This document shows positions 15,896 to 24,378 of a DNA stretch of 64,000 nt, piece after piece (within the stretch, counting starts at the first letter, position 1; each line of letters begins with the position of its first letter). The DNA comes from Pseudomonas kribbensis (GTDB lineage: Bacteria > Pseudomonadota > Gammaproteobacteria > Pseudomonadales > Pseudomonadaceae). The stretch lies in assembly GCF_003352185.1 (NCBI RefSeq), contig NZ_CP029608.1, positions 2,852,001 to 2,916,000 of the forward strand, written 5' to 3'. Below the pieces are notes generated by a model, which worked only from the letters and a program-made list of their open reading frames with translations, ran no database searches and was not told where the DNA came from. The position numbers and the translations under genes are program-made.

Positions 15896-17178
15896 TGGCG
15901 GTCAATCGACGTAATTTCGTGCTCGGAACTTTGGGCGTCGGCGCCTTGCTCGTGGGCGTAGGGGCGTGGCTGCGGCCGGGGGATCGCGGCGGGCCTTACA
16001 GCGAGTATTTCCGGGCGCTGAACAACGAGCTCAAGACCAAAGGTCCGATGCGCCCGGTGTTGTTGATCGATCTGGATCGCCTCGACCACAACATCGACGT
16101 GGTGATGGGTTCAGTGAAACGCAGCGGCAAGCACCTGCGACTGGTGGAGAAATCGCTGCCGTCGCCGGGGCTGCTCAGTTACATCGGCCAACGGGCCGGG
16201 ACGCAACGGTTGATGTCGTTTCATCAGCCGTTTCTCAATCACGATGCGCTGGTCTATCCGCAGTCCGACATCCTGCTCGGCAAGCCGTTGCCGGTCCGTT
16301 CTGCCGAGCTGTTCTACCAGACCCACAAAGGCCCGTTCGACCCGGCGAAGCAACTGCAATGGCTGATCGACAACCCCGAACGTCTGCAGCAATACCTCGC
16401 GCTGGCCCAAGGGCTGGGCACCCGGATGCGGATCAACATCGAACTGGACGTCGGACTGCACCGGGGCGGCGTCAGTGACGTGAGCGTGCTCGGGCAGATG
16501 CTCGCGCTGATCGCCGCCAACCCGCAGCACCTGGAATTCGCCGGCTTCATGGGTTACGACCCGTTCGTGGGCATGGGCGTGCCGGGGATTCTCGGTTCAC
16601 CCGAGGAATTGTTCGCCAAAGTGATGGTGATTTATCAGCGCTGCGTCGACTTCACCCGGCAGCAATATCCGGCGCTGTGGCATGACGGCTTGTGCCTGAA
16701 CACTGCCGGAAGCCCAAGTTATCGCATGCACGAAAACGAAAGCCTGAGCAGCGAAGTCTCGGTGGGCACGGCGATGCTCAAGCCGACGCACTACGATCTG
16801 CCGTCACTGGTGGAGCATGTACCTGCCACGTACATCGCCACGCCGGTATTGAAAAGCACCGGCGCGGTGAACATCCCGGCACTGGATGACAAGTCGAAAC
16901 TGTTTTCGTGGTGGGACGCCAACCAGCGCCAGACTTTCTTTATCTATGGCGGCAACTGGATGTCCGAATTCGAGTCGCCGCCGGGACTTCAGAGCAATGG
17001 TGTTTACGGGCGCAGCTCGAATCAGGAGATGGTCAATGGTTCGAATGCCGTGGGGCTGACGGTGGAAGATCAGGTGTTCCTGCGGCCGACGCAGACCGAA
17101 GCCGTCCTTCTGCAATTCGGTGACTTGCTGGCGGTGCGTGGTGGCAAGATCGTCGATACCTGGCCGGTTTATTCCTGA
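15895..17178 (+). CDS. Tat-exported DSD1-family PLP enzyme (alanine racemase-like fold)
   Basis: 427 residues. The start ATG 15895 overlaps the preceding stop (TGATG). RR at residues 5-6 followed by a hydrophobic stretch (GTLGVGALLVGVGAW) suggests Tat export, which would let a PLP-loaded enzyme reach the periplasm. An alanine-racemase N-terminal barrel follows. LLIDLDRLDHNI at residues 57-68 is the usual entry, with Lys86 (LVEKSLPSP) the likely Schiff-base lysine. INIELDVGLHRGG and a C-terminal dehydratase-like domain with HVPATYIATPVLKS and DQVFLRP lie beyond it. The family holds D-threonine aldolases and D-serine dehydratases; the real substrate is unknown. A strong terminator follows. Confidence 0.75.
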   Translation: MAVNRRNFVLGTLGVGALLVGVGAWLRPGDRGGPYSEYFRALNNELKTKGPMRPVLLIDLDRLDHNIDVVMGSVKRSGKHLRLVEKSLPSPGLLSYIGQRAGTQRLMSFHQPFLNHDALVYPQSDILLGKPLPVRSAELFYQTHKGPFDPAKQLQWLIDNPERLQQYLALAQGLGTRMRINIELDVGLHRGGVSDVSVLGQMLALIAANPQHLEFAGFMGYDPFVGMGVPGILGSPEELFAKVMVIYQRCVDFTRQQYPALWHDGLCLNTAGSPSYRMHENESLSSEVSVGTAMLKPTHYDLPSLVEHVPATYIATPVLKSTGAVNIPALDDKSKLFSWWDANQRQTFFIYGGNWMSEFESPPGLQSNGVYGRSSNQEMVNGSNAVGLTVEDQVFLRPTQTEAVLLQFGDLLAVRGGKIVDTWPVYS

Positions 17179-17193
17179 CGTTAAATCACGACG

Positions 17194-17232
17194 AAAACCT
17201 GTGGGAACCAGCCAGTTCCCACAGGTTTTTTT
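17194..17232 (+). terminator. strong Rho-independent terminator
   Basis: A perfect 15-bp stem AAAACCTGTGGGAAC/GTTCCCACAGGTTTT (17194-17208, 17215-17229) with a 6-nt loop and seven T residues. It closes the cytochrome-oxidase-PLP operon and isolates it from the next cluster. Confidence 0.9.
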
Positions 17233-17383
17233 ATGCCCGCCGTTTCCCGATCAAATTCTGTAATGAAGCTTTTATGACAAAAGTTCGGTAGCACATCGCC
17301 AGTCCGGTCATGCCTATGTAACGCGCTTGAGGGGCCCTTTGGGCGCTTTTCACAAGCCGAGGCGGGACGCCGGGAGTGAGGCA

Positions 17384-17995
17384 ATGGGGACTATGGAACG
17401 CTACTCGAAAGTGGGCATGCAGGAACTCGATCAACGCCTGTCGAAGATCGTCGAAGCCGCGCGCAAGAAGCCGGTTTCGGTGTATCGCTACGGCGCGCCG
17501 TGGGTCTGGATCGTGTCGCAGGATGACTGGCAGGGCGCCTTGAAAGAGGTTTCCAGCTACATTCCGCCGGGTCATTCGCTGGTGCTGTTGCGCCCGCAGA
17601 TCGACGACCTGTTTGACGCCCACGCCGATCTCCTGCACGAACTCAACGCCCAGCCCGGCATGCTGATCCCGGCGCAAACAGTCATGCATATCCTGCTCCT
17701 GCAACTGTTGTATTCGGTGCCGAGCGAGCAGCAGTTGTTCGAGCAACTCAATTACAACCTGCTGTTCCGCTGGTTCGTCGGTCTGGGCCTGAACCAGAAA
17801 GTCTGGAGCTACAACGTCCTCAGTCGCGACATCGCCACGCTGCTCAACGAGCCCCGTGCGGTGCTGCTCATTCAGAAAATCATTGGCGAAGTGTTCTGCG
17901 GTGCCTTGCTGCAAATGCCCGAGTTCTCCTTGAACTTCGCGCTGCTGCACACCTGGCTCGGCAAGCACGCCTGCGCCCCGCACGTCAGCAACTGA
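17384..17995 (+). CDS. phdA: PhdA-like protein: Phd-type N-terminus fused to transposase DUF772 domain
   Basis: 203 residues from ATG 17384 (GGGAG at 7 nt; a TTG at 17327 is unsupported). Residues 4-50 (ERYSKVGMQELDQRLSKIVEAARKKPVSV, then a YGAPWVWIVSQDDW strand) look like a prevent-host-death antitoxin fold. Residues about 95-165 (PAQTVMHILLLQLLYSVPSEQQLFEQLNYNLLFRWFVGLGL) are the IS5/InsH N-terminal DUF772 helices. No catalytic DDE part and no terminal repeats are present, so this is a domesticated fragment, not a transposase. It resembles P. aeruginosa PA0691 (PhdA), also next to the TpsB gene. It probably leads the operon that follows 73 bp on. Confidence 0.6.
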   Translation: MGTMERYSKVGMQELDQRLSKIVEAARKKPVSVYRYGAPWVWIVSQDDWQGALKEVSSYIPPGHSLVLLRPQIDDLFDAHADLLHELNAQPGMLIPAQTVMHILLLQLLYSVPSEQQLFEQLNYNLLFRWFVGLGLNQKVWSYNVLSRDIATLLNEPRAVLLIQKIIGEVFCGALLQMPEFSLNFALLHTWLGKHACAPHVSN

Positions 17996-18068
17996 CGGCG
18001 GCCAGCAACCGACGCAATACACAGGGCGCCGAGACGCCAACAGGTCATCGCGAATTTCAGGGGGTAGT

Positions 18069-19664
18069 GTGGAGCAGATTTTCACGTCACGGCTGGCGCT
18101 GTGGGGCTGGCTGCTGGTGACGGCCGGCGTGCAGCCGGCGTTCGCCGAGGAGGCCGCAAACGCAGGTGCGCAGCGTCTAGTGGACGTCAACGAATACTTC
18201 GTGCGCGGCAACACCGTGCTCGATGCCCGGGCCATCGAAGAAGCGGTGTACCCGTTCCTCGGCCCGCAAAAAGCCCTGAGCGACATCGAAGGCGCGCGGG
18301 ACGCCTTGCAGAAGGTCTATCAGGAACGCGGCTATCAATCGGTGTTCGTCGAACTGCCGGAGCAGGCGGTGGCCGACGGCATCGTCTACCTGCAAGTCAG
18401 CGAGACCAAGGTCGGCCGGGTGCGGGTGGTCGGCGCCAAACACTATTCGCCACTGGACATCCGTGACAACGTCCCGGCGCTGAAGGAAGGCGAAGTGCCG
18501 GACTTCGCCAAGGTCCAGGGCGAACTGGCGCAACTCAACAAGACCCCGGGCCGGCAGGTGATGCCGCTGGTGCGCGAAGGTCAGCGCCCCGGCACCATGG
18601 ACGTCGATCTGCAAGTCGAAGACCAGAACCCGTGGACCGCCAGCGTGGGTCTGAACAACGACTACAGCGCCGACACCGAAAAGCTGCGCGCCGTAACCAG
18701 CCTCGGTTACAACAACCTCTGGCAGCTCGGCCACAGCATTAACCTGACCTACTTCACCGCACCGCAGGACACCGACAACGCCAAGGTCTGGTCCGGCTCC
18801 TACACCGCGCCGCTGACCGACCGCTGGAGCGTGCAGTTCTCCGGTTACCAGTCCGACAGTAACGTCGCCACCATCGGCGGCAGCAATGTGCTCGGCAAGG
18901 GCCATTCCTACGGCGTGTCGGCGATCTACACCATCCCGTCCAGCGGCAGTTGGTCGAACTCGCTGTCGGCCGGCATCGACTTCAAGGACTTCGACGAACG
19001 CCTGACCCTGTCCGGTGAGAGCGACAAGGTGCCGCTGAAATACGCGCCGTTCACCTTCGCCTACAACGGCTATCGCTACACCGAAAAAAGCCAGCTCGGC
19101 CTCGGCCTCAGCCTGGTCGCGGCCACTCGCAGCATTTTCGGCTACGGCAGCTCCGACGAAGAGTTCGACTACAAGCGCTACCGCGCCAAGCCGAGTTTTG
19201 CCGTGCTCAAGGGCGATACCAGTTTCACCTGGACCTTCGACAACGACTGGCAGAGCGCGAGCAAAGCCGCATTCCAGCTGGCGTCGGGGCCACTGGTTTC
19301 CAACGAACAATTCTCTGCCGGCGGCGCGACCTCGGTACGCGGCTATCTGGCCGCCGAGCGCACCGGCGATGACGGTGTGCTGCTCAGCCAGGAAGTCCGC
19401 ACACCGTCCCTGGCCAAGTACGCCGGCACCTGGATGCAGGACTGGCGCTTCTACGCCTTCGCCGAAGGCGCGCAACTCTACCTGCGCGACGAACTGCCGG
19501 ACCAGGACGCCAGTTACGCCCTGGCCAGTGTCGGCCTCGGCACCCGCGCCAGCCTGAGCAAATGGCTGTCCGGCAGCGTCGACTGGGGCTATCCGCTACT
19601 CGAAGGGCCGAACACCTCGAAACAGGAATCGCGCCTGCACTTCAACCTACAGGCCACTTTCTAA
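18069..19664 (+). CDS. pdtB: TpsB outer-membrane transporter (ShlB/FhaC/HecB family; PdtB-like)
   Basis: 531 residues from GTG 18069 (AGGGGG 4 nt before). Signal peptide residues 1-27 (LALWGWLLVTAGVQPAFA). A POTRA-type ShlB_2 domain spans about 35-115 (VNEYFVRGNTVLDARAIEEAVYPFLG; GYQSVFVELPEQ), with a second POTRA-like region to about 190. A 16-strand barrel then ends in LHFNLQATF with terminal Phe. The conserved VRGY (FSAGGATSVRGYLAAE, around residue 425) is the L6 tip motif that controls secretion. TpsB proteins secrete one large TpsA partner, usually encoded beside them; none is present here. Downstream come ExbB/ExbD/TonB and a porin. Confidence 0.9.
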   Translation: MEQIFTSRLALWGWLLVTAGVQPAFAEEAANAGAQRLVDVNEYFVRGNTVLDARAIEEAVYPFLGPQKALSDIEGARDALQKVYQERGYQSVFVELPEQAVADGIVYLQVSETKVGRVRVVGAKHYSPLDIRDNVPALKEGEVPDFAKVQGELAQLNKTPGRQVMPLVREGQRPGTMDVDLQVEDQNPWTASVGLNNDYSADTEKLRAVTSLGYNNLWQLGHSINLTYFTAPQDTDNAKVWSGSYTAPLTDRWSVQFSGYQSDSNVATIGGSNVLGKGHSYGVSAIYTIPSSGSWSNSLSAGIDFKDFDERLTLSGESDKVPLKYAPFTFAYNGYRYTEKSQLGLGLSLVAATRSIFGYGSSDEEFDYKRYRAKPSFAVLKGDTSFTWTFDNDWQSASKAAFQLASGPLVSNEQFSAGGATSVRGYLAAERTGDDGVLLSQEVRTPSLAKYAGTWMQDWRFYAFAEGAQLYLRDELPDQDASYALASVGLGTRASLSKWLSGSVDWGYPLLEGPNTSKQESRLHFNLQATF

Positions 19665-19679
19665 CAAGGAGCACTTTCC

Positions 19680-21479
19680 ATGCAGCGCCTATTCCTTTCG
19701 TTGTTGATCTGCCTGGGCTTCGTGCTCCCGGCCACGGCTCAGGCCTGGTGGCAGGACGACTGGCATTACCGCAAACAGATCGCCGTCGACACCACGCCAC
19801 AAGGTGCCGGAATCAATCAGGCCTTGGGTCGCACTGCGCTGCTGGTGCGCCTGCACACCGGCAACTTCACCTTTGATGGCGTGAAAGAGGACGGCTCGGA
19901 CCTGCGCTTCGTCGCAGCCGACGACAAGACCGTGCTCAACCACCAGATCGAAAGCTTCGACGCGTTGATGGGCATGGCGCTGATCTGGGTCGATGTGCCG
20001 AATGTCGAGGGCGGTCAGCGCCAGGACATCTGGATGTATTACGGCAACCAGAAAGCCCCGGCCACCAGTAACGGTCAGCTCACATTCGATCCGAATTACA
20101 CCGCGCTCTATCACTTCGATGGCGCCACCGGCACCCCGGCCAAAGACACCACCGCCTACGGCAACACCGCGCAGAGCGCGACCGGCGCCGCGATTGACGG
20201 CGTGGTAGGGCGGGCCCTGCAGTTCAGCGGCCAGCCGTTGCTGCTGCCGGCCAGTCCGTCGTTGCAGCACAACGCTGGCAGCGCCTTCACCTTCAGTGCC
20301 TGGCTGCGACTGGATCAGGCCAATGGCGAGCAACTGATCCTGGCCCGCCGCGAAGGCACCAACAGCCTGCTGGTCGGTGTGAATCAGGGCGTACCGTTCG
20401 TGGAGATCGACGGCCAGCGCGCCGTGGCCACGCAACCGCTGAATCCGGGTCAATGGCAACACGTCGCACTGACCGCGGAAGGTTCGAAAGTGACGCTGTA
20501 CATCAACGGTCGCGAAGGTGCGACGCTGGCTCAAGCGATGCCGGCGTTCAACTCGGTCATGGCCATCGGCGCCGACCTGCACGAAGGTCCTTTCCAGCCG
20601 TTCGTGGGCGCCATCGACGAACTGCGCCTGTCGAAAGTCGCCCGTCCGGCACCGCTGCTGCTGGCCGACGCTACCTCCCAGGGTGCCGAGTCGAAACTGG
20701 TCTCCTATGGCGTCGATGAAGAACAGTCCGGTTTCGGTTTCGGCAGCCTCGGCTTCCTGCTCAACGCGGTACCGGTGGACGCCTGGGTGATCATCGCGGT
20801 GCTGGTGCTGATGATGTTCCAGTCGTGGATCATCATGCTGCGCAAGAACCGCACCCTGAGCCGTGTCACCGCTGCCAACGAAGACTTCCGCGTGCAGTTC
20901 GCCAAGGTCGGCACGCGCCTGGAAATGTTCGCCGACGACACGCAACTCGCCCAGCGCCTGCAGCACTCGCCGCTGTGGCGCCTGTACCAGGTGGCGGTGA
21001 AAGAGATCCGCACCCGCCGCGAGCAGGGCGCCGATACCTCGTCCGTCTCCGCCGCGACCATCGAAGCCATCCGCTGCTCCATGGACGGCGTGCGCACCCG
21101 GGAAAACCAGCAACTGAGCTCGAAACTCTCGACCCTGTCCAACGCCATCGCCGGCGGCCCGTACATCGGCCTGCTCGGCACCGTGCTGGGGATCATGGTG
21201 GTGTTCCTCGGCACCGCCATGGCCGGTGACGTCAACATCAACGCCATTGCGCCGGGTATGGCGGCCGCGTTGCTCGCCACGGCCATGGGCCTGTTCGTCG
21301 CAATCCCGGCGCTGTTTGGCTACAACCGTCTGATCACCCGCAACAAGGAAGTCAGCGCCGACATGCGCGTGTTCGTCGACGAGTTCATCACCCGTCTGGC
21401 GGAGATGCACGGCGAAGGTCAGTCCAGTGAAGCGGCGCATCAGCGCGGTCATCACGCCAACCACTCCGTACCGGCCTGA
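19680..21479 (+). CDS. exbB: ExbB/TolQ-type proton channel with DUF2341-LamG periplasmic domain
   Basis: 599 residues, far longer than ExbB (about 240). Signal peptide 1-22; DUF2341 at about 23-130 (WWQDDWHYRKQIAVDTT, NHQIESFD, DIWMYYGN); LamG/concanavalin-like jelly roll at about 140-320 (FTFSAWLRLDQ; GQWQHVALT; VTLYINGREGATL). TM1 is near 363-387, TM2 near 490-514 and TM3 near 520-547 (GLLGTVLGIMVVFLGTAM; GMAAALLATAMGLFVAIPA), carrying the MotA/TolQ/ExbB signature. The energising motor is thus fused to an extracytoplasmic lectin-like module that could bind carbohydrate or envelope polymer. GGAG precedes ATG 19680, and the gene is 15 bp after the TpsB stop. Confidence 0.9.
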   Translation: MQRLFLSLLICLGFVLPATAQAWWQDDWHYRKQIAVDTTPQGAGINQALGRTALLVRLHTGNFTFDGVKEDGSDLRFVAADDKTVLNHQIESFDALMGMALIWVDVPNVEGGQRQDIWMYYGNQKAPATSNGQLTFDPNYTALYHFDGATGTPAKDTTAYGNTAQSATGAAIDGVVGRALQFSGQPLLLPASPSLQHNAGSAFTFSAWLRLDQANGEQLILARREGTNSLLVGVNQGVPFVEIDGQRAVATQPLNPGQWQHVALTAEGSKVTLYINGREGATLAQAMPAFNSVMAIGADLHEGPFQPFVGAIDELRLSKVARPAPLLLADATSQGAESKLVSYGVDEEQSGFGFGSLGFLLNAVPVDAWVIIAVLVLMMFQSWIIMLRKNRTLSRVTAANEDFRVQFAKVGTRLEMFADDTQLAQRLQHSPLWRLYQVAVKEIRTRREQGADTSSVSAATIEAIRCSMDGVRTRENQQLSSKLSTLSNAIAGGPYIGLLGTVLGIMVVFLGTAMAGDVNINAIAPGMAAALLATAMGLFVAIPALFGYNRLITRNKEVSADMRVFVDEFITRLAEMHGEGQSSEAAHQRGHHANHSVPA

Positions 21480-21490
21480 GGAGCACTGAC

Positions 21491-21916
21491 ATGGCGTCCG
21501 TAAATGCCTCCCACGACGATGATGAAGATGCAGCGGTAGACAGCATCAACATCACGCCACTGGTGGACGTGCTGATGGTGGTGCTGGTGATGTTCATCCT
21601 CACCGCCACCGCACAGGTCTCCGGGATCCAGATCAACCTGCCCAAGGCCAGCGCCGCGGTGTCGCTGTCCGAGGCCAAGACCAAGGCGATTTCGGTCAAC
21701 GACGGCGGCCAGGTGTTCCTCGACGCCTACCCGGTGACCCTGCCGGAGCTGGAAGAGCGCCTGCGCATCGAGAAGGCGCAGAACCCGGACTTCCCGGTGA
21801 TCGTGCGCGGCGACGCCACGGTGCAGTACCAGAAGGTCATCGAAGTGCTGGATCTGTTGCGCCGGCTCGAACTGTCCCAGGTCGGTCTCGTCACCGGCAA
21901 ACCGACGCAGGGCTGA
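21491..21916 (+). CDS. exbD: ExbD/TolR family biopolymer transport protein
   Basis: 141 residues: a short acidic cytoplasmic tail (DDDEDAAVDS), one transmembrane helix (ITPLVDVLMVVLVMFILTATA) with the essential proton-carrying Asp26, and a periplasmic domain ending about residue 137. It forms the stator complex with the neighbouring ExbB-type protein, coupling proton flow to the TonB protein encoded 3 bp downstream. GAGGAG lies 9 nt before ATG 21491. Confidence 0.95.
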   Translation: MASVNASHDDDEDAAVDSINITPLVDVLMVVLVMFILTATAQVSGIQINLPKASAAVSLSEAKTKAISVNDGGQVFLDAYPVTLPELEERLRIEKAQNPDFPVIVRGDATVQYQKVIEVLDLLRRLELSQVGLVTGKPTQG

Positions 21917-21919
21917 GTC

Positions 21920-22624
21920 ATGACTGCACAGATGCCAATCGAACCGCTGCCGGTGAAGAAGTCGCCAGTGCGCTACGTGAAGTGGGGCGCCGGGCTGATC
22001 CTCGGCGCACTCGCCGCGTGGTTCCTGTGGCAGTGGGCCAACGACATGAGCGGCATCCGCCGGGAAGCACCGAAGGTGCCGACGATCATTCCGTTGCCGC
22101 CACCGCCACCTCCGCCGCCGGAAAAACCGCCGGAGCCGGAAACCCCGGTGGAAGAAAAAGTCGTCGAGCCGGAGCCGACACCCGAGCCACAGGAAGTGAA
22201 ACCCGAGGAAGAAGCGCCGCCATCGCCGGCGGACGACCTGGCCAACCCGATGCAAATGGACGGCGACGCCCAGAGCGGCAACGACGCCTTCAACATCGGC
22301 GCGGGCAAGGGCGGCGGCATGGCCGGCGCCGGTGGTGGGCGTGTGGGCAACGGTACTTACAGCCAGTTCCTCGCGTTCACCTTCCAGAAGCTGCTGCGCG
22401 AGAACCCGGACCTGCGCAACCTCGCGTTCTCGCTGCAGGCCGATGTCTGGCTGAGCGGAGTCGGCGAGATCACCCGGGTCGAACTGGTCAAGTCCAGCGG
22501 CAACCCCGAGATCGACACGCAGGTGCTGGCCGCGTTGCGTAACGCGCCCCATCTGAGCGAACGGCCACCGGCCTCCATCACCTTGCCTGTGCGCATGTCC
22601 CTGCAAGGGCGGCGTCCGGGTTAA
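21920..22624 (+). CDS. tonB: TonB-like energy transducer
   Basis: 234 residues. Cytoplasmic 1-20, membrane anchor about 21-41 (WGAGLILGALAAWFLWQW), Pro/Glu-rich periplasm-spanning stretch 50-105 (PLPPPPPPPPEKPPEPETP), a Gly-rich segment (GAGKGGGMAGAGGG) and a TonB C-terminal domain (145-234; VWLSGVGEITRVELVKSSGNPEIDTQVL). It delivers energy from ExbB-ExbD to an outer-membrane partner. In this operon the candidates are the TpsB barrel or the downstream porin; no TonB-dependent receptor gene is nearby. Start ATG 21920 is 3 bp after the exbD stop. Confidence 0.9.
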   Translation: MTAQMPIEPLPVKKSPVRYVKWGAGLILGALAAWFLWQWANDMSGIRREAPKVPTIIPLPPPPPPPPEKPPEPETPVEEKVVEPEPTPEPQEVKPEEEAPPSPADDLANPMQMDGDAQSGNDAFNIGAGKGGGMAGAGGGRVGNGTYSQFLAFTFQKLLRENPDLRNLAFSLQADVWLSGVGEITRVELVKSSGNPEIDTQVLAALRNAPHLSERPPASITLPVRMSLQGRRPG

Positions 22625-22663
22625 CCGAATTCATAAAGTTGTATGAAAAGGAGTTGTGTGCAG

Positions 22664-24361
22664 ATGATTTCCAACGTGAATCGATTGTCCCTGGCGGTCG
22701 GCATGGTCATCGCGACCCTGGTCGGTCAGGCCGCGGCAGCGCCTGCGCCCTCGGAGAACGCCACGATCAATCTGATCCGCTTGCTGGTCGAGCAGGGCAT
22801 TCTGAAACAGGACAAGGCCGACGCTTTGATCGCCCAGGCCCAGAACGAAGCGGCCCAGGCCAAGCAGGCTGCGGCGTCTACCGCCGTGGCGGCCGGGCCG
22901 GTCGCCGCACCGGGCGATGTGCGGGTGCAATACGTGCCGGCCGCGGTGCGCGACCAGATCCGTGATCAGGTCAAGGCTGAAGTCATGGCCACCGCCAAGC
23001 AGGAAAACTGGGCCGCGCCCAACACCTTTCCGGACTGGGCGTCGCGCATCAGCTTCGACGGCGATATTCGCCTGCGTGACGAATCGCGCTACTACTCGGG
23101 CAGCAACAGCAACGAAATCGTCGACTTCGCCCGACTCAACAACAACGGCCCGTACGACGTGAACCCCAACAGCAGCACCGCGTTGCCGCCGTTGCTCAAC
23201 ACCCGTGAAGACCGCACCAACCTGTTCCGCCTGCGCGCGCGGCTGGGCATGAAGGCGGAAATTTCGCCGGAATGGACCGCCGGCATCCGCATCGGCACCG
23301 GCTCGGACAACAACCCGGTGTCGACCACCCAGAACCTCGGCGGCGGTTTTGCCAAAAAGGACATCTGGCTCGATCAGGGCTACCTGACCTGGAAGCCGTC
23401 GGATGAACTGACCCTGACCGGTGGCCGCTTCGGCAACCCGTTCATGTCCACCGACATGCTGTATTCCAACGACCTGAATTTCGACGGTGTGGCGGCAATT
23501 TTCGACCACAAACTGAACCGCGACTGGGGCGTGTTCGGCACCGTCGGCGCGTTCCCGGTGGATTACACCAGCGACACCACCACCAGCAACGGCTTCGACA
23601 AGGAAGAAAGCGACAACAAATGGCTGTACGGCGCGCAGGTCGGCGCCAAGTGGGCGATCAACAGCAACAACCGCTTGAAAGGTGCGTTGGCCTACTACCG
23701 CTTCGAAGACATTCAGGGCCAGCGCTCCAGCCCTTGCGAGCCGTGGGCCGGCGCGCCGGGCTGCGACAGCGACGGCACCCGCGCGGCGTTCATGCAGAAG
23801 GGCAACAGCGTGTTTCTGCTGCGCGACATCACGCCGAACCCGCTCAACCCGACCACCACGCCGCAGCCGCAATTTGTTGGCCTGGCGTCGGAGTTCAACC
23901 TGCTGGACCTGAACCTGGTCTGGGACGCCGACCTGCCTGCGGACTTCAAACTGCGCAGCCAGGGCAACTACATCCACAACCTCGGCTACGACGAAGGCGA
24001 CATGCGCAAGCGTTCGGCCGGGCAACTGGTCAACAACCTCGACAGCAGCGGCAACATCGAAAGCGGCGCCAATGCGTGGATGGTGCAGTTCACCCTCGGC
24101 AACGCGCTGGACCTGAAGAAGCAGGGCGACTGGAACCTGTTCGCCGGCTACAAGTACATCCAGCCGGATGCCTTGCCGGACGGCTTCAACGACTCGTCGT
24201 TCCACCTCGGCGGCACCAACGCCAAGGGTTACATCCTCGGGGGCAACTACGGTCTGGCGAAGAACGTCTACGCCACCGGTCGCTGGATGAGCACCGAGGC
24301 GGTGTATGGCGCGCCGTTCGACATCGACGTCTTGCAGCTCGAGATCAACACGCGCTTCTAA
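22664..24361 (+). CDS. putative outer-membrane porin, 565 aa
   Basis: Start ATG 22664 (AAGGAG 10 nt upstream) rather than 22643, which has no ribosome site. Signal peptide 1-27, then an Ala/Gln-rich helical segment with a predicted coiled coil (residues about 40-90, LVEQGILKQDKADALIAQAQ). The rest is an aromatic-rich beta barrel of alternating strands ending FDIDVLQLEINTRF with the C-terminal Phe expected of BAM substrates. Matches the Pseudomonas 'putative porin' family; the substrate is unknown. Being inside the ExbBD-TonB operon suggests functional linkage. Confidence 0.8.
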   Translation: MISNVNRLSLAVGMVIATLVGQAAAAPAPSENATINLIRLLVEQGILKQDKADALIAQAQNEAAQAKQAAASTAVAAGPVAAPGDVRVQYVPAAVRDQIRDQVKAEVMATAKQENWAAPNTFPDWASRISFDGDIRLRDESRYYSGSNSNEIVDFARLNNNGPYDVNPNSSTALPPLLNTREDRTNLFRLRARLGMKAEISPEWTAGIRIGTGSDNNPVSTTQNLGGGFAKKDIWLDQGYLTWKPSDELTLTGGRFGNPFMSTDMLYSNDLNFDGVAAIFDHKLNRDWGVFGTVGAFPVDYTSDTTTSNGFDKEESDNKWLYGAQVGAKWAINSNNRLKGALAYYRFEDIQGQRSSPCEPWAGAPGCDSDGTRAAFMQKGNSVFLLRDITPNPLNPTTTPQPQFVGLASEFNLLDLNLVWDADLPADFKLRSQGNYIHNLGYDEGDMRKRSAGQLVNNLDSSGNIESGANAWMVQFTLGNALDLKKQGDWNLFAGYKYIQPDALPDGFNDSSFHLGGTNAKGYILGGNYGLAKNVYATGRWMSTEAVYGAPFDIDVLQLEINTRF

Positions 24362-24378
24362 GGCGCCGGGAGAGGCAA

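Noticed and set aside
17384..17995. Toxin-antitoxin pair for the Phd-like gene
   Set aside because: No Doc or RelE-like toxin gene on either side; the Phd-like part is fused to a DUF772 domain instead.
19689..21464. 591-codon minus-strand frame opposite the ExbB fusion
   Set aside because: Gly/Gln/His-rich shadow frame without any domain pattern.
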